A DNA stretch of 64,000 bases from Limnephilus marmoratus (GCA_917880885.1 OU862910.1:9436710-9500709); one strand, 5' to 3'. Shown: positions 22,884-35,087, counted from the first letter of the stretch. Program-made: numbers and translations. Notes: generated from the sequence alone by a model not told the origin.

Positions 22884-23747
22884 GGCCACTTGCATCACAT
22901 TTTTTTAAAATTTTTTCCGGTTTAGGCAAATATTCTAAGACATTCTGTATTTTTTTTTTTTTTTTAATCGTATTTTTGAAACCCTGGGGATTTTTTGAAA
23001 ATTTCAATACGAAAAATCAGACCATTTTTTATAAACCGGAAAGACGGGACATAATTTTATAGGTGTGAAAAAACGATAATTACATAGCCGAAAATCATTT
23101 AAAAAAAAAAAGAACGTTTTCCACACGAACGGCACAGGAGAATAACGAGGCATACCAAAAATATTACATCTCATAAATATTTTTTTTTCTTTGATTCATC
23201 TTATTGATCATAAATCATTATAATGTACAGCGTCTATATTACTAAATTCAATGTAATATACTTGAACTTGTAAATTGTAATAATAATAAGAATATTATAA
23301 AATTTTATTTTGTTAAAATCAGCACCATAATCATTATACCTCTAAAACATGTACCGACATCCTCTTCACGTTCTGAAGAGAACCCCGTACCCATTAATTG
23401 TACGGGGTTCTCTTCAGAACATCTGTCAAAAAATCAAACAAAATGATAAGTTCGCAGAGAACAAACAATAAATCTAGTGAACGAATTAAAAAATTCGCCT
23501 GAAATCAAAGTGATGCCATATAAAAAAATAAATCAGTGTGGAATTTTATAAAATTAATAGGAACATTTTCGGCGACGGGACATTTTCATGTAGTGACGTC
23601 ACGAGCCCAAATAATGGATTTATTTATTTAAAAATAAAAAAAAAACTGTACATTTCTAAAACTTTTTACTAACATTTTCGTAATCTTAGTAAAAAACTCT
23701 ATCCACACGATTTTTTCCAAGTCGTTATGAAGTCCATGCAAGTGGCC
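22884..23747 (+). mobile_element. Foldback DNA element M1, copy 1
   Basis: The ends are inverted GGCCACTTGCAT/ATGCAAGTGGCC, with TA on both outer sides (22882-22883 and 23748-23749), consistent with a TA target duplication. The 864-bp interior has no transposase frame but carries a 21-bp perfect hairpin at 23370-23420 (TTCTGAAGAGAACCCCGTAC on one arm). A second copy in opposite orientation lies at 50934-51774 and matches along its length. Non-autonomous; the superfamily is undecided, and TA alone suggests Tc1/mariner-like. Confidence 0.85.
23370..23420. repeat. Internal hairpin of element M1
   Basis: Arms of 21 bp (23370-23390 and 23400-23420) pair perfectly around a nine-base loop. The corresponding hairpin of the other copy (51252-51302) keeps the arms but has a different loop. 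Confidence 0.85.
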
Positions 23748-23840
23748 TATTCCTGTTTGAATTCCGTTGAATAATTACATTTATTAATTTAAATCTTAAT
23801 CATCGATTACATTAAGCGAGTTTAGCTACTATCCACTAAA

Positions 23841-24647
23841 GCCTCGATGACACATGGCGAGTTACAAGCTACTATCTAAAAGCGGGTAAATCGGCGAGTG
23901 AGATTGTCATGATGACACACAAAACTATCCGCTCGCTCAGAAGCGTTGGAAACTGAGGCCGCTGCTAGCGCCAGTAACAAGAATAACGACGCCTGCGTGA
24001 ACTAATTCTTCACATGTTTGACAGTCGAAATCATTTGTTTATCGGAAGCCATGTTGGAAACATAAATAAACCAATCACGAGCAAGCGTGTAGGCGAGTAA
24101 AGTTGACGACCTTTCAACTTTTTTTCGTAGATTGTCAACAATCTGCTAGTCGCTGCTAGTTATCAAGTAACACGATGACACTGGGCGAGTTTACTAACAG
24201 ATAGTGAATTTCCCCTATAGTAGCTTGTAAACTCGTCCTGTGTCATCGACGTTTAAGTTTAAAAGCGGGTGAATCGGCGAGTGAGATTGTCATGATGACA
24301 CACAAAAATGTCCACTCGCTCAGTAGCGTAGGAAACTGAGATCGTTGGTGGCTGCTAGCGCTCAGCTAGTCAGTAGCGAGACCTAACTACCGTGAACTAA
24401 TTCTGTCAAATGTTTGACAGTAGAAATCAGCTGTTTGTTGACCGCCATTTTGAGCACATAAATAAACCAATCACGAGTAAGCGAGTAGCAAGTAAATTTG
24501 ACGACCTTTCAACTTTTTTCGTAGATTGTCAATAATCTGCTAGTTAGCAAGTAATACGATTACACTGCGTGAGTTTACAAACAGATAGTGAATTTCCCAG
24601 ATAGTAGCTATAGTAGCATGTAAACTAACTCAATGTCATCGAGGCAT
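23841..24647. mobile_element. TIR element M2, tandem partial duplication
   Basis: The outer ends are GCCTCGATGACACA and TGTCATCGAGGC. The interior consists of two related units of about 400 bp, each with AAAGCGGGT.AATCGGCGAG, TGTCATGATGACACACAAAA, ACCAATCACGAG.AAGCG and ACAGATAGTGAATTTCCC. The first unit ends internally with TGTGTCATCGAC, and the second begins without its own 5' terminal repeat. I infer a non-autonomous TIR element duplicated in tandem. No open frame. Confidence 0.75.
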
Positions 24648-24780
24648 TAGTTAAAATGGCATTACATTGCATATATTTATAGTGAAATAGATGATATTGA
24701 AGGCCGTGAATATTTACCAATCGCATTTTCCGTTCAAGCTTATTGTAATTATTAGGGTATCTAAGATGTGTTTTTTTTAT

Positions 24781-25210
24781 TTGGGGTGCGGGTATTGGTA
24801 CCACCGCCGCGTGAATAATTTTTTTAAATTTCCAAAACCTTTATCGTAAGTGGTTCGCTTTGCTTGGCGACTTAGCAGGGGTACCTGGGATCACAGAGTG
24901 AGGTTTGTCCGGATCTTGACGACGGATGCGTCTGCCCACCAATTGCGTGGCAGGCTGGAAGATACTGGTTGAGGTAGACTATTTGACCTCTTTTGCAGGA
25001 CTTTCTCGAAATATCATCTTGCACCACTGTGGGAGGAATAGATTCATACGTCCGTTACTCTACACACTGATCTCCAGATTCCTACCCACCCCTCATACCT
25101 TTTTTTTCCAGAATTTTTCTTTCTGCCTTTTCTAAAAAAACCCTACACACGGCATCCGGAAAGACGACGAAGGCCCTGAGGGAAATTATTTTCTTTAGGG
25201 CCTCAATAAT
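24781..25210 (+). repeat. Rep-B family, nearly full-length copy
   Basis: Head TTGGGGTGCGGGTATTGGTA, body CGACTTAGCAGGGGTACC and CCTACCCACCCCTCATACC, and terminal hairpin CCCTGAGGGAAATTATTTTC are all present, with minor decay. Confidence 0.8.
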
Positions 25211-25834
25211 GTAGAAAAATTAATAAATAATTATGTTACGGTCACCGAATAGTGTACCAAATAGTGTATCATATAGTGTACCATATAGTTTACAGAAATG
25301 TGCAGATTTGAATGAAAATCAATGTTGCCACTGACTTAATGCCTTTTAGTTCTAGCTTCTATCCCACTTTTCTATCCATGTGTCTGTTACACTCTCCCGA
25401 CATCGAATATCGCCATCTCTTTTAAATTTAGGAATAATCATGAAACAAAGTTATGCATTGAAAATTTAATGCCCAATTTACCAGAATTTTGGATAACGAA
25501 ACACGCCTATATCAAGATGTTATTAAATATAAAAAGTTCTGTTGATTTGAGTACCTACATTTCATCCGTTTCAGAGCCAAAAATGTGTGTACTGTGTTAA
25601 TATGCCTTATATCGCCATGATTTTTATGCGTATTACCTATATAAGCATAAAAATCGCCTAGCAAACGGAGTTTAGAAGTAACGATTACAAGAGCCAAATT
25701 ATAAAATAATTAGTTAAGAAAAACGTTAACCAATCGAAACTGTCGCAGATAATTTTACCCTTACATTTAATTGCTTTTTTTAAATGTTGTTTCTTAAATG
25801 CAATCATATATTTCTAATAAAATAAATCTGAGTG
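25211..25834. other. Unassigned sequence with a 12-bp tandem repeat
   Basis: No gene recognised. A short tandem repeat at 25249-25294 is described separately. Confidence 0.35.
25249..25294 (+). repeat. 12-bp tandem repeat, four units
   Basis: ATAGTGTACCAA, ATAGTGTATCAT, ATAGTGTACCAT and a partial ATAGTTTACA follow each other directly. Confidence 0.7.
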
Positions 25835-26150
25835 TGCATTTCACACGCGGTAGAAGTATAACATTTAGAAAAGACAGCGCCCTTGAGGTGATTTTTCACA
25901 AAAACGGCGCTATATAAATCATCCAAATATTATTATTATTAAAACTAAAGTAGACAAGAGTGGGGAGGCTACGAAATACCGCACAAAGAGGAGACCGATC
26001 GGCTGCGAAGCTTCGCCCAAAAAAGTAGATTAGAGAAGATTAAAGACAGATTATACTTTCTCATTCTATGTATCTTTTTGTTTATTTTTTTTCATTTCAT
26101 CGAGTTTTAAATCACAACGGTCCTAAAGAAGTTTTCACTTCAAAAATACA
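25835..26150 (+). repeat. Rep-A family copy split by a LINE tail
   Basis: Rep-A starts TCACACGCGGTAGAAGT, is interrupted at 25873-25941, resumes AAACTAAAGTAGACAAGAG and ends ATCGAGTTTTAAATCACAAC. The interruption is the terminal part of the LINE found in full at 57.6-61.5 kb. Confidence 0.8.
25873..25941 (+). mobile_element. 5'-truncated LINE 3' end inserted in Rep-A
   Basis: CAGCGCCCTTGAGGTGATTT and TTCACAAAAACGGCGCTATA are followed by an (ATT)n tail. The 3' end of the minus-strand LINE at 57608-57710 has the same sequence and tail type. The insertion splits AGAAAACTAAAG of Rep-A, with A residues on both sides, so any target duplication is only a few A. It shows that this LINE family has moved in this genome. 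Confidence 0.85.
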
Positions 26151-27538
26151 TTTTTAAATAGTTTACGCGTAAATTTTTTTTATGAAGTAATTAACAATTT
26201 TATTTTAATTCTTCTCGGTGGAAACTGTAGGTAAAGCATCAATTTCTCTAAAGGATATTTTTGTATTTATAATGGAAGCCCATATGTCGTAAAGATTTTT
26301 CTAATATAGTGGTGTAGCATTAAGCTTCGCCTTAAGAAGGGAGACAAGGGAAGTCGCAGAACAAAAAGTTGCAGTAAGTCTCGTCCCGACTGGGTTTCAC
26401 CACTGCAAGCTCAATCATCCTGGAGGGAGAAGAGATTTTACAGTCGCTGACCCCAAATTCAAAGCTGAGACACGAGCGAAAAATGTTTTCACTCTTTTCC
26501 CAAGTTTAGTTGGGTTAGCATTGTAAAGCGCCTTATTTATTGTTAGCACCAAAAACACCCATCCATGAAGCCTCTATTTGTACACATGCGAAAAAATTAC
26601 CTAATTATAAAACCTTTACATATAATTAAAAAATATAACATTTTGCTTTTGGAGAGGGACCCCTGCACTAAATATCATGTCGCAGCTCGGCCTAAATAAA
26701 TGGAGATAACATGAAGTAAAAACGTGTTAAGGCTCTGCAACGGGGCTAGAAAAGAAGAAGATGGACAGATACCAAATTAGGAATGTTAGAGGAGCGCGCT
26801 AACATTTACAGTGACAAAATCGATGCGAAAATTGCGAAAATGTTTAATAAAACACGATTCGTTTAAATAGAGCAAAAATCTCAGGGGGAGCATCTTAAGT
26901 ATCATTTAAATAAACATTGTGAATTTTTTACAAATGTAATTTATAAGATTATAGAAACAGACTTGTTTGTAATGATTTTTGGAGGATAATTTGCGATTTT
27001 TTTCTATTGAGGGATTTTTATATAATTTGCGTTTCGGTGCGGGCAGCATCTATATATTATCTTCAAAATTAACATATATTTTTTTAAGAGCTTAAAAACT
27101 TCAAATGTTTAAGAGAGATATGTAAGAAATCGATAGAAATACGGGTTGCGGGCCCTTAAGGATGCTCTTGAAAAATTGATATAATTGACGACTCGAAAAA
27201 GACGATGCCGAGGATTGATTTGAGGCCAAAACTATTTTTTTTTTGTTTAAATCAAAAGTTGTAATTATATTTTGTAGGATGGCTATGAGCAATTTTATTT
27301 ATTTTTATTTTGGATTATAAAATATAGGCCATTAATGAAATAGGATTTTCACGATTTTCAGAGGCAACTTTTGCAAATTATTTTTGAGTTGATAACAAGT
27401 ATTTTAAAAGTAATTTCGACATAATATAATATTCAATTTTTTATTGTAACTCCTCTCTTTTCTTAATAACTTTTGAAGGTTATTCCCATCAATAAAATAT
27501 ATAATATAATACTAACAAAAATTACTTTAAAATAAGAG
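26151..27538. other. Unassigned sequence
   Basis: No gene recognised. A short patch around 26700-26860 (TGTTAAGGCTCTGCAACGGG and AAAAGAAGAAGATGGACAG) might be the decayed tail of a LINE, but this is not secure. Confidence 0.3.
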
Positions 27539-27618
27539 GTCTCAGTGGCCGAATTAGTAAAGGCGTTCGTACCGGAAAGACGAGAGATCCTGGGTTCGAG
27601 TACCAGTTCCAGTCCGTT
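27539..27618 (+). repeat. tRNA-like sequence (tRNA relic or SINE head)
   Basis: An A box (AGTGGCCGAATTAGTAAAGG) and a B box (GGGTTCGAGTACC) are spaced as in a tRNA, and a T-run suitable as a Pol III terminator follows (CTTTTT around 27620). The acceptor strands GGTCTCA and CCAGTCC pair poorly, and the base before the anticodon is not T. I therefore do not call a functional tRNA. No SINE body or A-tail follows. Confidence 0.5.
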
Positions 27619-27950
27619 ATCTTTTTATTTTTGTGTGTCTTGTACTTTTTCATATTTTGTTTAGATGTGTTATTATTATCTGTTTTTTCAATTATATAAA
27701 ATTATGTAATTAAAACTATATTAATAAGTAATAAAAAAATGTTTAAAAGGCATTTTGAAGCTAAAATTTGATTTACAAATGATCGATTTATATTGAACCA
27801 CAAATTTGTCGTACGTAAATTAAAATGTCAAAACCAAACGCCTCTTTAAATGCTTTATTTTAGTAGAAGTGCAGTAGGTTGGGCAAGAATATTTTTTATT
27901 AACCCACAAAACATTACAAAAAATTCTTCTTGTGATATATGTGATTATCC
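27619..27950. other. AT-rich unassigned sequence
   Basis: No gene recognised. Confidence 0.3.
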
Positions 27951-27951
27951 A

Positions 27952-28202
27952 TGTAGTGGGTAATTCGGAAATGTTCGGGTCCGCCGAACATTGACGAACG
28001 TCTCACGAGTCGAACAGCAGTCTCGTCCATAGGAGCTCGTCAGAACCATTTACCATTCTAGCAACCGTAGTAATCACTCGCTACCTAAACAATAATACAG
28101 TACTTAATAATCCATTGTAACATCGCAATAAAAGACGAAAAGAACTTACGTTGTACATCTTATTATTTGTGGGCTAGTAAGGCCACATTAAAGAACATTA
28201 CA
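27952..28202 (+). mobile_element. Possible short solo LTR
   Basis: The segment starts TGTAGTGGGTAATTCGG and ends GAACATTACA. Its terminal seven bases TGTAGTG and CATTACA are inverted with one mismatch. A poly(A) signal AATAAA lies at 28127-28132. A matching flanking duplication was not found with these ends. ACATTACA occurs at 27910-27917 and again at 28195-28202, so different boundaries with an 8-bp duplication are possible. No second LTR or internal genes were found. Confidence 0.4.
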
Positions 28203-28272
28203 TCATTAAAAATAAAATTCTGTGAGCCTGTAATTTTTAATTAAAAAAACAAGTAAATAAAACAGCTCACGA

Positions 28273-28610
28273 TTTGGGAGGCGGCGGAGTCTTGCCGGCG
28301 GATGCGTCTACCCACCAGCTGCATAGCAGGCCGGATCGGGAGAGAATGGTTGCGTTCCTTTGATTTCTCCGGCCGTACTCTCTCGGAACATCACCTTACA
28401 CCGCAGTAGGATGGATTGAATCACATGTCCGTCACTCCTGGACACACTGACCCCCAGATTCTTACCCACCCCTAATACCCTTTTCCTTCCCAGAACTTCC
28501 ACTCTTTCCTTTTCTAAAAAGACCTCCACACAGGATCCCCAAAGATGACACAGGCCCTGAGGGGAATTATTTTCCTCAGGGCCTCCTGTGTGGAGCTTAC
28601 GTGAATAAAA
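28273..28610 (+). repeat. Rep-B family copy with 5' internal deletion
   Basis: The head TTTGGGAGGCGG is fused directly to GGAGTCTTGCCGGCGGATGC. The 3' half is well kept, ending GGGGAATTATTTTCCTCAGG and CCTCCTGTGTGGAGCTTACG. Confidence 0.8.
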
Positions 28611-29892
28611 GCTCACATCCATACCACCAAAATTAAAATGTTTTATTTAAATGCTTGTTTAAATAAATATGTTCTGTTTGGTTGAGTATTTTTGTTTTAT
28701 TTTGTTCACCTCAAATCCTCCAAACTCAGTTCTTCTGGAAGAGGGTAACATAATAATGAACAAAAAAACAAGCAAATTAATGCAAAAAATACACGTAATT
28801 ACAACTTCCTGTATTAGTCGCTTTGTGATTAGATATTCTTCGAACGGCGGTTGAATTACATCACTCCGGTGTCAAAAAACTTGCAAATCGCTTGTATTCC
28901 CTTCCCCAATTACGTTTACATTTCAACAATAATGCTTTGTATATTCACGCTGACAAAGAGATATCAAACAAATTTCCCTTTGAGCTTTAACGTTTTTTTA
29001 ATAACTTGTTATTTACCGTGCCTATTAAATGCGGGGCGCATTAAAACATTCTGTTTATTATCGGGATGTCTTTAGGTATACGTTTTATCGTTTGAAGGTT
29101 GGTAGGGTAATCGATTATGAAATTTATCGGTCTTTCTCCGAATTTCCCTCGTAATAATTAATGGTTCTATCGCAATAACCTTATCGTTATAACGGCTAGC
29201 GGAACCTTCCAAATAACGCTTGGAGGCTTGGAGCATGTTCACAAAACCCTCATAAAATCATGTTTATTCTTTCAAATTACTCCACAATTTTTATGCATTT
29301 TAAAAATTTGTATTGTAAATCCTTGTAGGCACTTCATAAATTTGTTAATTATTTTCGGCCATTCCATCTGAACGTTGAATCCATTCCGTATCTTTTCAGA
29401 TTGACTAAAGGATAAAACATCAACAGCTACAATGGATACAACGAAGATATTGCATTATTCTTAAACTCTTTTGTGTCTCGTAACTAATCTGGGAAGAATT
29501 TGGTGTGTCAAGAAGTTCTTCAGTTTTTCAATTTTTTGTGCCTTCTGAAATAGTCTAAAATTCTAGAAATAAGTTTGAATATTCTATTCCTAAAATATCA
29601 TCTATCTCTAAAGCTAACTCTTGGTGGAGTCAACTTTAAGAAATAGATTATCTGATTTCTAATAATATTCTAATTTATCAGAAGATAAGGTTGTTTTTTT
29701 TAATTTTCGTTGTAATTGTTGACAATTTTTTCAGTATGTTCTTATCGAGTCAGAGATTTTACGTGTAATACAAAATGATGTATGTATATAGGTAATAATA
29801 TAATACGATAATCTCTTTGTTGTGAGAAAATTGCAACTATAACTATGAAATACATGTTAAGTATTACATAATTATCATCATTATCATCATTA
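28611..29892. other. AT-rich unassigned sequence
   Basis: No gene or repeat family recognised. Confidence 0.35.
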
Positions 29893-30245
29893 CATAGTAT
29901 AAAATGAAGTCGCTAAAAATGTATGTGCGCGTTAATCTTTTAAACTACGCAACGGATTTTCATGCGGTTTTCACCAATAGATAGAATGATTGAAGAGGAA
30001 TGTTTATATTTATAATACATGTAAATTATATTAGAGAAAAGCCGAGAAATTCAAAGAAAACATATTTTTGTGCGATTTAAAACGGCTGGCGGGCCGTACT
30101 ATAGTCACTTTTGAAATTCGTTCTACGGAAGAAATTAGAAAATAGATGTCCTAGAGTAAGTAGCTATTTGATTTTCCCTTTTCAAATATCCAGTGTTGCA
30201 TTGCAAGCATTGTATAATTAGTGGCGATCGCTCGAATTGCATTAA
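29893..30245 (+). mobile_element. Helitron-like repeat, copy 1 (3'-truncated)
   Basis: Starts ATAGTATAAAATGAAGTCGC and carries CTACGCAACGGATTTTCATG, CGGTTTTCACCAATAGATAG and GAGAAAAGCCGAGAAATTC. It gives way directly to a second copy without its own CTAG end. Confidence 0.55.
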
Positions 30246-30534
30246 GTAGTATAAAATGAAGTCGCTCAAAATGTATGTGCGCATAGATCTTTTAAACTAC
30301 AAAACAGATTTTCATGCGGTTTTAACCAATAGATAGAGTGATTCAAGGGAAAGGTTTATATGTATAAAATACATGCTTTTTATAGTAGAGAAAAGCCGAG
30401 AAATTCCAATATTCAATTCAGGCAGCGGGCAGCGGGCAGCGGGCAGCTGGCAAGCGGGTGGTGTGGATTTTATAAAGGTTGGGTAATGGCGTTGTGTTTT
30501 GTTAGCCACAGCAACGTGTGGCCGGGTCTGCTAG
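30246..30534 (+). mobile_element. Helitron-like repeat, copy 2 ending in CTAG
   Basis: The same start as copy 1 (AGTATAAAATGAAGTCGCTC) and the same body lead to AACGTGTGGCCGGGTCTGCT and a terminal CTAG followed by T. CTRR before T is the rule for Helitron 3' ends, but the upstream hairpin is weak and the 5' TC was not fixed. Related copies are at 62687-63026 and, in part, near 44.87 kb. Confidence 0.5.
30419..30448 (+). repeat. GGGCAGC short tandem repeat
   Basis: About four units of GGCAGC/GGGCAGC inside the Helitron-like copy. Confidence 0.7.
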
Positions 30535-30589
30535 TTGGTATATAAATTGGATAAGTACATAAAGTTACACATCTACACAGTGTGTATGT

Positions 30590-30720
30590 AAACAGTAGGT
30601 ATGTAAAGAATAGACATTCATAGTTATTAGCTGAAGTTTCTCATAACTCGCCTCACTAAGGCTAGCCTGTGTTGAGACAGTAATTTTGCAACTTAATTTA
30701 AAATACCTTTGAACATACCA
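30590..30720 (-). mobile_element. LINE 3' terminus with hairpin
   Basis: The plus strand contains CTCACTAAGGCTAGCCTGTG followed by TTGAGACAG, matching in layout the hairpins at 7.43 kb and 53.51 kb that end LINE fragments there. No coding part is left. Confidence 0.45.
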
Positions 30721-30837
30721 ACATGTGCATTAAAATATTTTCAATCAAAAGTGTTGTAACAATATATTTGAATATGAATAAATGCCCTGTCATTACTTTT
30801 CACCCACATTTTTAGGTTATTTTTTAAAATGTTTTCT

Positions 30838-31060
30838 GAATCACTTTTAAGTGAAAACTTCTTTAGCACCGTTGTGATTTGAAACCCGATGAAACGAAAA
30901 AAGCGGCACTAAAAAGAGACAAACACATACATCAATAGAATGAAATAGAATAGTCAGTCTCCTCTTTGTGCGGTGCTTCGTAGCCTCCCCACTCTTGTCT
31001 ACTTTAGTTTTCTGATGGCTTCACTTCTACCGCGTGTGAACTGCACACTTGTATTGTTTT
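30838..31060 (-). repeat. Rep-A family copy
   Basis: A well-preserved compact copy. The plus strand shows CTTTAGCACCGTTGTGATTT, CTTTGTGCGGTGCTTCGTAG, CTACTTTAGTTTTCTG and CTACCGCGTGTGAACTGC. Confidence 0.8.
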
Positions 31061-31489
31061 AATTCTATCTAGAAGAATGACTTGTTGCAAGGTATAAAGT
31101 TTCTTTTACCAAAAGTAGTTTAGCGTTACAAGAATTTGTAGTAAGTCTTTGTTATTGTTTCGAGTACTGCGTGTATTTAATCTTTTTCCAAGTAGGTATC
31201 TGTGTATGTTTGTGTATAGAATAGTGAAGATTGTGTTTGCGAGTATCTGCCGAATGTCAAACATATTCATAATATTCAAAATTAATACAATACTTACTTT
31301 TAGCCACGATTAAAAAACCAACATGTTTCTTGAGCAATGACTTCATCAGGGTTTAATTTTTTTTCTAACAAACACATAAATCATAATATATACCGATTTT
31401 CATTATTTTTTTTTTTTTTAGTTTCGTTAATTTAATTTAATTTTAATTTTTAATCTTCATTTTTAGTTTAAATTTATCTTTATTATAAA
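31061..31489. other. Unassigned spacer with CTGATGAAG-type hairpin
   Basis: The recurring motif at 31319-31350 is listed separately. T-rich runs fill 31380-31440. No gene seen. Confidence 0.35.
31319..31350 (-). other. CTGATGAAG-type hairpin motif
   Basis: On the minus strand: CCTGATGAAGTCATTGCTCA followed by AGAAACATGTTGG. The arrangement matches the motif at 8434-8467, 9044-9078 and 38344-38379. It may belong to the end of a mobile element. Confidence 0.55.
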
Positions 31490-31660
31490 TGTTTTTTTTG
31501 TTTCGTCACCAACATTGTATATTTCCTTTTTTTCAAACTGTATTATGTATAAATTATTATATTATAAAATGGGGGCCTCAGCACGGGTAAACAACCCAGT
31601 GAGGCCAACATTGTACTATGAAATTTTGTAAAATAATGTATCAACAATAAAAAAATTAAA
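31490..31660 (+). mobile_element. Possible LINE 3' terminus with hairpin
   Basis: A stem-loop pairs GGCCTCA with TGAGGCC around GGGTAAACAACCC-type pairing at 31573-31606. An A-rich tail AATAAAAAAATTAAAA follows. The layout resembles LINE 3' ends elsewhere in the window, but no coding sequence precedes it. Confidence 0.35.
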
Positions 31661-34600
31661 ACTAATTACAACAATGTCAATGAATGGGCGGGAGTGGGAA
31701 GGGAGAGGAGGGTAACAGGTGTGATGAATTGCATTAACCAACAGTGAAAATAAGAAAATATTGTAGCTTCCCACTTTAATTCAAAAAGAAAATACCAATT
31801 AATTATAAAACAGATACACCTGCGACATCTACCGGTTCAAAGTAAATTGAATTCTTGTTGACGATAGGGATCTACAATTAAGTAGATTGAGATGAGTATT
31901 GATGAAAAGAACACAGAGGGTGCTAGAAATCATCATTAATCAGCGTAATAATAAATAGTTGAAATCAACAGCCAATCAGGTCTAAGCAGAAAGCTATAAA
32001 TAACTAATGAAACCAATCACAGAATGGAAGGCGTAGCCAGATTTTGAACAAAGAAATGGACTTTGAACCAAGCAATTAATCAGAGATTTATGAGAAAGAA
32101 TATCGTCACCGACCGAAAGATCAATACACTATAATGTAAACAGGGTCTCACGCCCGGTGCATTAGATACAATGACCCCAGATTTAAGATAAACAATCAGT
32201 GCAATGAAGGTGTTGGCAACCGCCGTTAACGAACAAATTAATCCATATTATGTTGGAAAAACTAGGCAAGAAAATAGCTAGAGATTTATGATAAGAGGAA
32301 AATTAAAGAAAAGACGTGTAAAACGTAAGAAAAGTTACTGTAGGGTTATTCAGTCGTATAACGAGTACATAGAGGGTCAGGGAAACCAGATTAAAAGGAA
32401 AGCGTACATTTTACATTTAAAAGGAAGAAAAACGCTGGAAATTTGGAATGTCACTTTTGTCACGTCAGGAAAAAACGATTTGAAAAGGAAATCTAATGGA
32501 AAAACTGGACGTTTAAACGGAAGTGTTTATTGAACAATATAAGATTTCGACTTAATTTTGCGTTTTCAGACGAGTTTAAATAGATATCGTTATATATTTG
32601 GAATAGGGAGGTCATACTGGTTACATTGCGTTAGGTAAATCAAACAAAAAGGAATTGTTTTCCGTCAATTGTTTGACGAAAGTACTATGGAAGATAGGAA
32701 AGTTTGATGATAGACGTAAACATTATTTGAGTTGACGACCCCACACGTGATTTTGTTATTAAAACAATCAGAAAACGAACATGGTTATAGACGATTAAAA
32801 CCATTTTAATGGCTTTTTGGACGATAAAAATTATCATTGGGCATAGGGACTGTTTATTCAAACTAAAAACGATTAGATTTTATGACCCTCGAATAAACGC
32901 TGAGTTATCGGTCGGTACATCGAAGTCCAGACATAAACAGATGTCAAATTTTAAATTAATGTAGATTTAGGGGAGAAAGGGACGGAATTTGGGGGAAGAT
33001 CCATATGAAGTAATAAAAATTGACATATATTTAAGGACCGAAGTGGAAGTTTCTCCTATGAAAAATGTGAAAAATAACATAAAAAGTAGTAGTATATAGA
33101 AAATGAAATTTTCTAAGAGGTGACATACATCGGAGGCAAAACGGAGGGTAGTAAAAAAGAAAATAAAAACAAGTAAAAGATGCTTCCGTAAGGAAAACTC
33201 ATGAAAATTCAGAAGTATCGATGAAAACAATAAATTTGGCTTGGAATGTAACTAATCATATAGATGTGGATAATAACATAAGGATAAAAGAGGAAATTCG
33301 TAGGAAGAGTGTTGTGAATACAAGAAAATTCTAGGGGAAAGGGGAAAATTCAGATATACTACGTAAATAGAGAAAATACGGGTTTTAATGGAAAAAATTC
33401 ATACAAGTAGCAGTGAGATAGAGTGGAAATTATAAAAATTGCAACTCGAAATTGCATAGTAAACATTTCGATATGGAGATAATCATGATTTGTGATAGGT
33501 ACGGAAAAATCGAGACGTAAATATAGTTATAGAAGACGGACCTTTTACGAATTGAGAAAAAAAATAACAAAAAAATTATGAAATTTGAGCTAATTTTGTA
33601 TGACCAACAGACAAAAGGAATGAGGGGCATTTTGACGTAATATCGCCGGTCCGATCCTGGAAAAATGTTTAAACGAGATAGGGCATGAACAAAGTCATGA
33701 AAGGTGGACCTAACGACAGTTAAACAAAAATGACAGAATCGATATATGAAATCTCGAGTTGTTAGAGATTAAATTCGTGGATCAAAGATAGCTTAGATAG
33801 GCCATTCTAATCCTGAAAGGGGTTTAAAAGACAGGACTTAGTGATTTTTGGTTAGTCATCGGGGGTTTTTGAAAAGCGGAAGTTTGTGAGACGTGACGTG
33901 ACGTTTAAAGCGGTTATTAATTGAAAAATTGTCTAAGTGTTAAAAAAAATTTTTTATGATTCTGAAATAATTGGAGTCAAGTCAATAGAAGTGATTTCGG
34001 ACTTAGTATAATCCAGTGTTAGATAAAATGCATTTTAACAGAAAGTTCTAAGTGTCTAAAGTTTGGTATTAAATTCAGTGTAAGAAATTAGTACCATTAA
34101 TAATAATTAATTAGATTCAGTGAGGTGATTAAATCATAAATTTAAATTGTGAAAAGTTAAAAAGTGCTGCAATAAATACAATTTGTGTAGTGAAAAGTTC
34201 GGATCTTACAATCATTAAATATAAACATTTTGAGACTTAGGGAAATTGTGAAAAACAAAAATCAGTGAAATAAATAAATAAAGTTATGTGATAATTGATG
34301 TAATGCAAATAAGTGATAATTAATTATATGTGTCCAGTTTAAACGGCGAGAGTTATAGCAAATATCAAATATTTAAATTAATTTTTTTTTTTCAAAACAG
34401 TGCAAATTGAAAAGAGATAATAAATAAATAAAGTGCAAATCGAACATAATAATTTATCACAGGATTAATCTAGTATTAGATAAAATAATAATAATAAATA
34501 TGGACTTTAGAATAAATAATACAAATTATTAAGTTGTTGTTAAATGAGATTGTGATAACTTAATAATAATAACTATTTCGGAAAGCTTAAATAAATAGTA

Positions 34601-35034
34601 AAACGTTATCTTACTGCAAAATAAATAAAAAGGGTTCGGTGACAAACAAAAATAAAAATAATAAATTTCTTATTTCGTAAATAATCGTGAAGTGGATGTT
34701 GCTTAAAATTTATAATTTAAACGGAATACATTTTGATTGATAAAGATTAATCATCAATTAATTCAGTTTAGAGTCAACGCAATAGTGAAATAATGAATAA
34801 AGATGATTAATCTAGGATTAGTTAGACAATAGCTGAATTAGAGAGAAAAAAAAAATATAAAAGGTTTGTCGTGTTGAACCCGGCAGGAGTGGACCTTTTG
34901 GGGTAAGTCCTTACAAAGTATAAAAATTTCTAGAGACATGAACGAGGCAGAAGGCAGCTGATCGTCGGTATAAAATTTTATATTATTATAACAAAATATT
35001 ATTTGCTTAATATGTGATATGTAATTATATATAA

Positions 35035-35055
35035 AATATTATATATATAAAATAG

Positions 35056-35087
<32 letters not shown>

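Noticed and set aside
27539..27618. Functional tRNA-Leu or tRNA-Ser gene
   Set aside because: The acceptor stem pairs at only about half its positions and the anticodon loop lacks the conserved T.
34898..34910. Exon-intron boundary at a GTAAGT donor consensus
   Set aside because: One donor-like match without an open upstream exon, acceptor or transcript evidence is expected by chance in 64 kb.
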